Below, piece by piece: positions 62,939 to 64,000 of a DNA stretch of 64,000 nucleotides; the stretch's first letter is position 1, and every line of letters starts with the position of its first letter. The notes under the pieces were generated by a model. It did no database searches and was not told the origin of the DNA. It worked only from the letters and a program-made list of their open reading frames with translations. A program made the position numbers and the translations under genes. The DNA is from Halobacteriovoraceae bacterium (GTDB lineage: Bacteria; Bdellovibrionota; Bacteriovoracia; Bacteriovoracales; Bacteriovoracaceae). Where the stretch lies: NCBI GenBank assembly GCA_002707495.1, contig PAMZ01000010.1, positions 62,001 to 126,000 on the forward strand, read 5' to 3'.

Positions 62939-64000
62939 ATGCTCAATTTAGATGGACTCAACCCCGAACAAAGACGTGCAGCAGAGGCTGTAGAAGGTCC
63001 TGTCCTTATTTTGGCCGGAGCAGGTTCAGGAAAAACCCGAACCCTCACCTATAGAATTGGGCATATGATCCAAAACTTAAGAATCAACCCAAAAGACATT
63101 CTGGCCGTAAGCTTTACCAATAAAGCTGCCATGGAAATGAATGAGAGAGTCAGTAAACTCCTAGGAAGTCGAAGAAAGCGTGGTATGACCCTTTCTACTT
63201 TTCACTCGCTCGGCATTCGAATTCTCAGAGAAGATATTCAGCACATTGGATATAATAAGGATTTCACTATTTATGATCAGGGTGATCAAATGGCCATCAT
63301 AAGAGAGGGTCTGAAAAGATTTAGAGCTGAAAAAGCAGCCTTTGATAAAAAAACAATTCTTTCGAAAATTGGACTTTTAAAAAACTCTGGAATCACTGCT
63401 GATGAGTTTTCAGACACTGAATTTTTTGACCCGGATGACCCTTATGATCAGGCCACTGAATTTGTTTATCATTTCTACACCGATAAGCTTCAGTTTTATA
63501 ACGCCATAGATTTTGATGACATATTATTTTTGGTAGTCAGACTTTTCGAAAAAAGACCTGATATCGCAGAAAAATATTCTCAAAGATACAAGTATATAAT
63601 GATCGATGAATATCAAGATACTAATGGACTTCAATTTGAAATGGTCAGTGGACTTACTTCGACCCACTCGAATATATGTGTCGTTGGGGATGATGATCAA
63701 TCTATCTATGCATTTCGAGGTGCCGATATCACTAATATTCTTAATTTTGAAAAGCAATATGCGGACACCAAAGTGATTAAGCTTGAACAAAATTATAGAT
63801 CAACTTCACCCATTTTGAACCTTGCAAACTCCGTAATAAAAGAAAATAAAATTAGAAAAGATAAAACGATGAGAACAGAGAATCATACGGGAGCTCATCC
63901 AGAACTGTGGATGGCAGCAAATTCCGATCATGAATCCCAATTGATTGTCGAAGATATTCTCGAGAAGTATCAAACCCATGGAAACTTTCTTGGAGAAGTG
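62939..64000 (+). CDS. UvrD/Rep/PcrA-type ATP-dependent DNA helicase (partial, 3' end beyond window)
   Basis: Superfamily 1A 3'-5' helicase; the first 354 codons are present. Q-motif LNPEQRRAAEAVEGP, Walker A LILAGAGSGKTRTLTYRI (motif I), Ia AVSFTNKAAMEMNERV, TxGx region TLSTFHSLGIRIL, motif II MIDEYQDTN, motif III CVVGDDDQSIYAFRGAD and IV KLEQNYRST are all intact. It unwinds DNA during repair or replication restart; UvrD, Rep and PcrA cannot be separated from this part alone. The start follows a predicted leaderless promoter. Intergenic sequence upstream (about 240 bp) shows no other gene. Confidence 0.95.
   Translation, partial: MLNLDGLNPEQRRAAEAVEGPVLILAGAGSGKTRTLTYRIGHMIQNLRINPKDILAVSFTNKAAMEMNERVSKLLGSRRKRGMTLSTFHSLGIRILREDIQHIGYNKDFTIYDQGDQMAIIREGLKRFRAEKAAFDKKTILSKIGLLKNSGITADEFSDTEFFDPDDPYDQATEFVYHFYTDKLQFYNAIDFDDILFLVVRLFEKRPDIAEKYSQRYKYIMIDEYQDTNGLQFEMVSGLTSTHSNICVVGDDDQSIYAFRGADITNILNFEKQYADTKVIKLEQNYRSTSPILNLANSVIKENKIRKDKTMRTENHTGAHPELWMAANSDHESQLIVEDILEKYQTHGNFLGEV

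Overview
The window reads as a gene-dense, AT-rich chromosome of a Gram-negative bacterium. The evidence is a TolC/HlyD-type export operon, LPS O-antigen genes, many signal peptides and lipoboxes, and MurD, UppP and TypA. The many very large predicted lipoproteins, the E. coli-type SpeD and the general gene mix resemble Bdellovibrionota (Bacteriovorax/Bdellovibrio relatives). That placement is a judgement from gene content, not a computed phylogeny. No tRNA, rRNA, CRISPR array, insertion sequence or prophage was recognised.

Layout. 1-3.8 kb: an exporter operon (ABC membrane protein with a degenerate ATPase, HlyD adaptor, TolC-like outer-membrane protein cut by the window edge). 3.9-9.2 kb: LysR regulator with an aminopeptidase P, tryptophan 2,3-dioxygenase, a small membrane peptide and murD. 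9.2-14.7 kb: a bacterial homologue of the eukaryotic METTL25/RRNAD1 methyltransferases, then a reverse-strand run of mdh, speD, a GCS2-type ligase and an M14-type deacylase. 14.8-22.5 kb: two hypothetical or regulatory genes, exonuclease III facing a secreted EEP-family hydrolase, an NfeD-stomatin pair and typA. 22.7-29.3 kb: envelope genes (lipoprotein, TMTC-like and GT-C-like membrane proteins, an LTA-synthase-like transferase). 29.3-34.2 kb: a CDP-dideoxyhexose O-antigen cassette (rfbG, rfbH, an SDR, a GT2) with rfbF on the opposite strand. 34.3-41.6 kb: a JmjC/cupin-like protein lacking the metal-binding Asp, an FAD oxidoreductase, cinA, an M48-LemA pair, a receiver-cNMP protein and a small secreted protein. 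41.7-62.7 kb: giant surface proteins (1669-aa Cys-rich lipoprotein, 1123-aa secreted coiled-coil protein, 894-aa thermolysin-like lipoprotein followed by a PepSY-like membrane protein, 1351-aa GLUG-repeat lipoprotein), interleaved with uppP, an FHA-RDD protein and metG. 62.9 kb to the end: the start of a UvrD/Rep helicase.

Three themes stand out. First, many transcription-unit starts lack a Shine-Dalgarno sequence and instead carry a TANNNT hexamer 5-7 nt before the ATG, which predicts widespread leaderless mRNAs; murD and the METTL25-like gene share one palindromic 22-bp gap that provides this on both strands. Second, rfbF and rfbG, physically separated and on opposite strands, share a GC-rich decamer 39-40 nt before their start codons, suggesting co-regulation. 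Third, the operon of a secreted coiled-coil protein, an anchored HEMGH peptidase and a PepSY-like protein looks like an undescribed surface proteolysis module.
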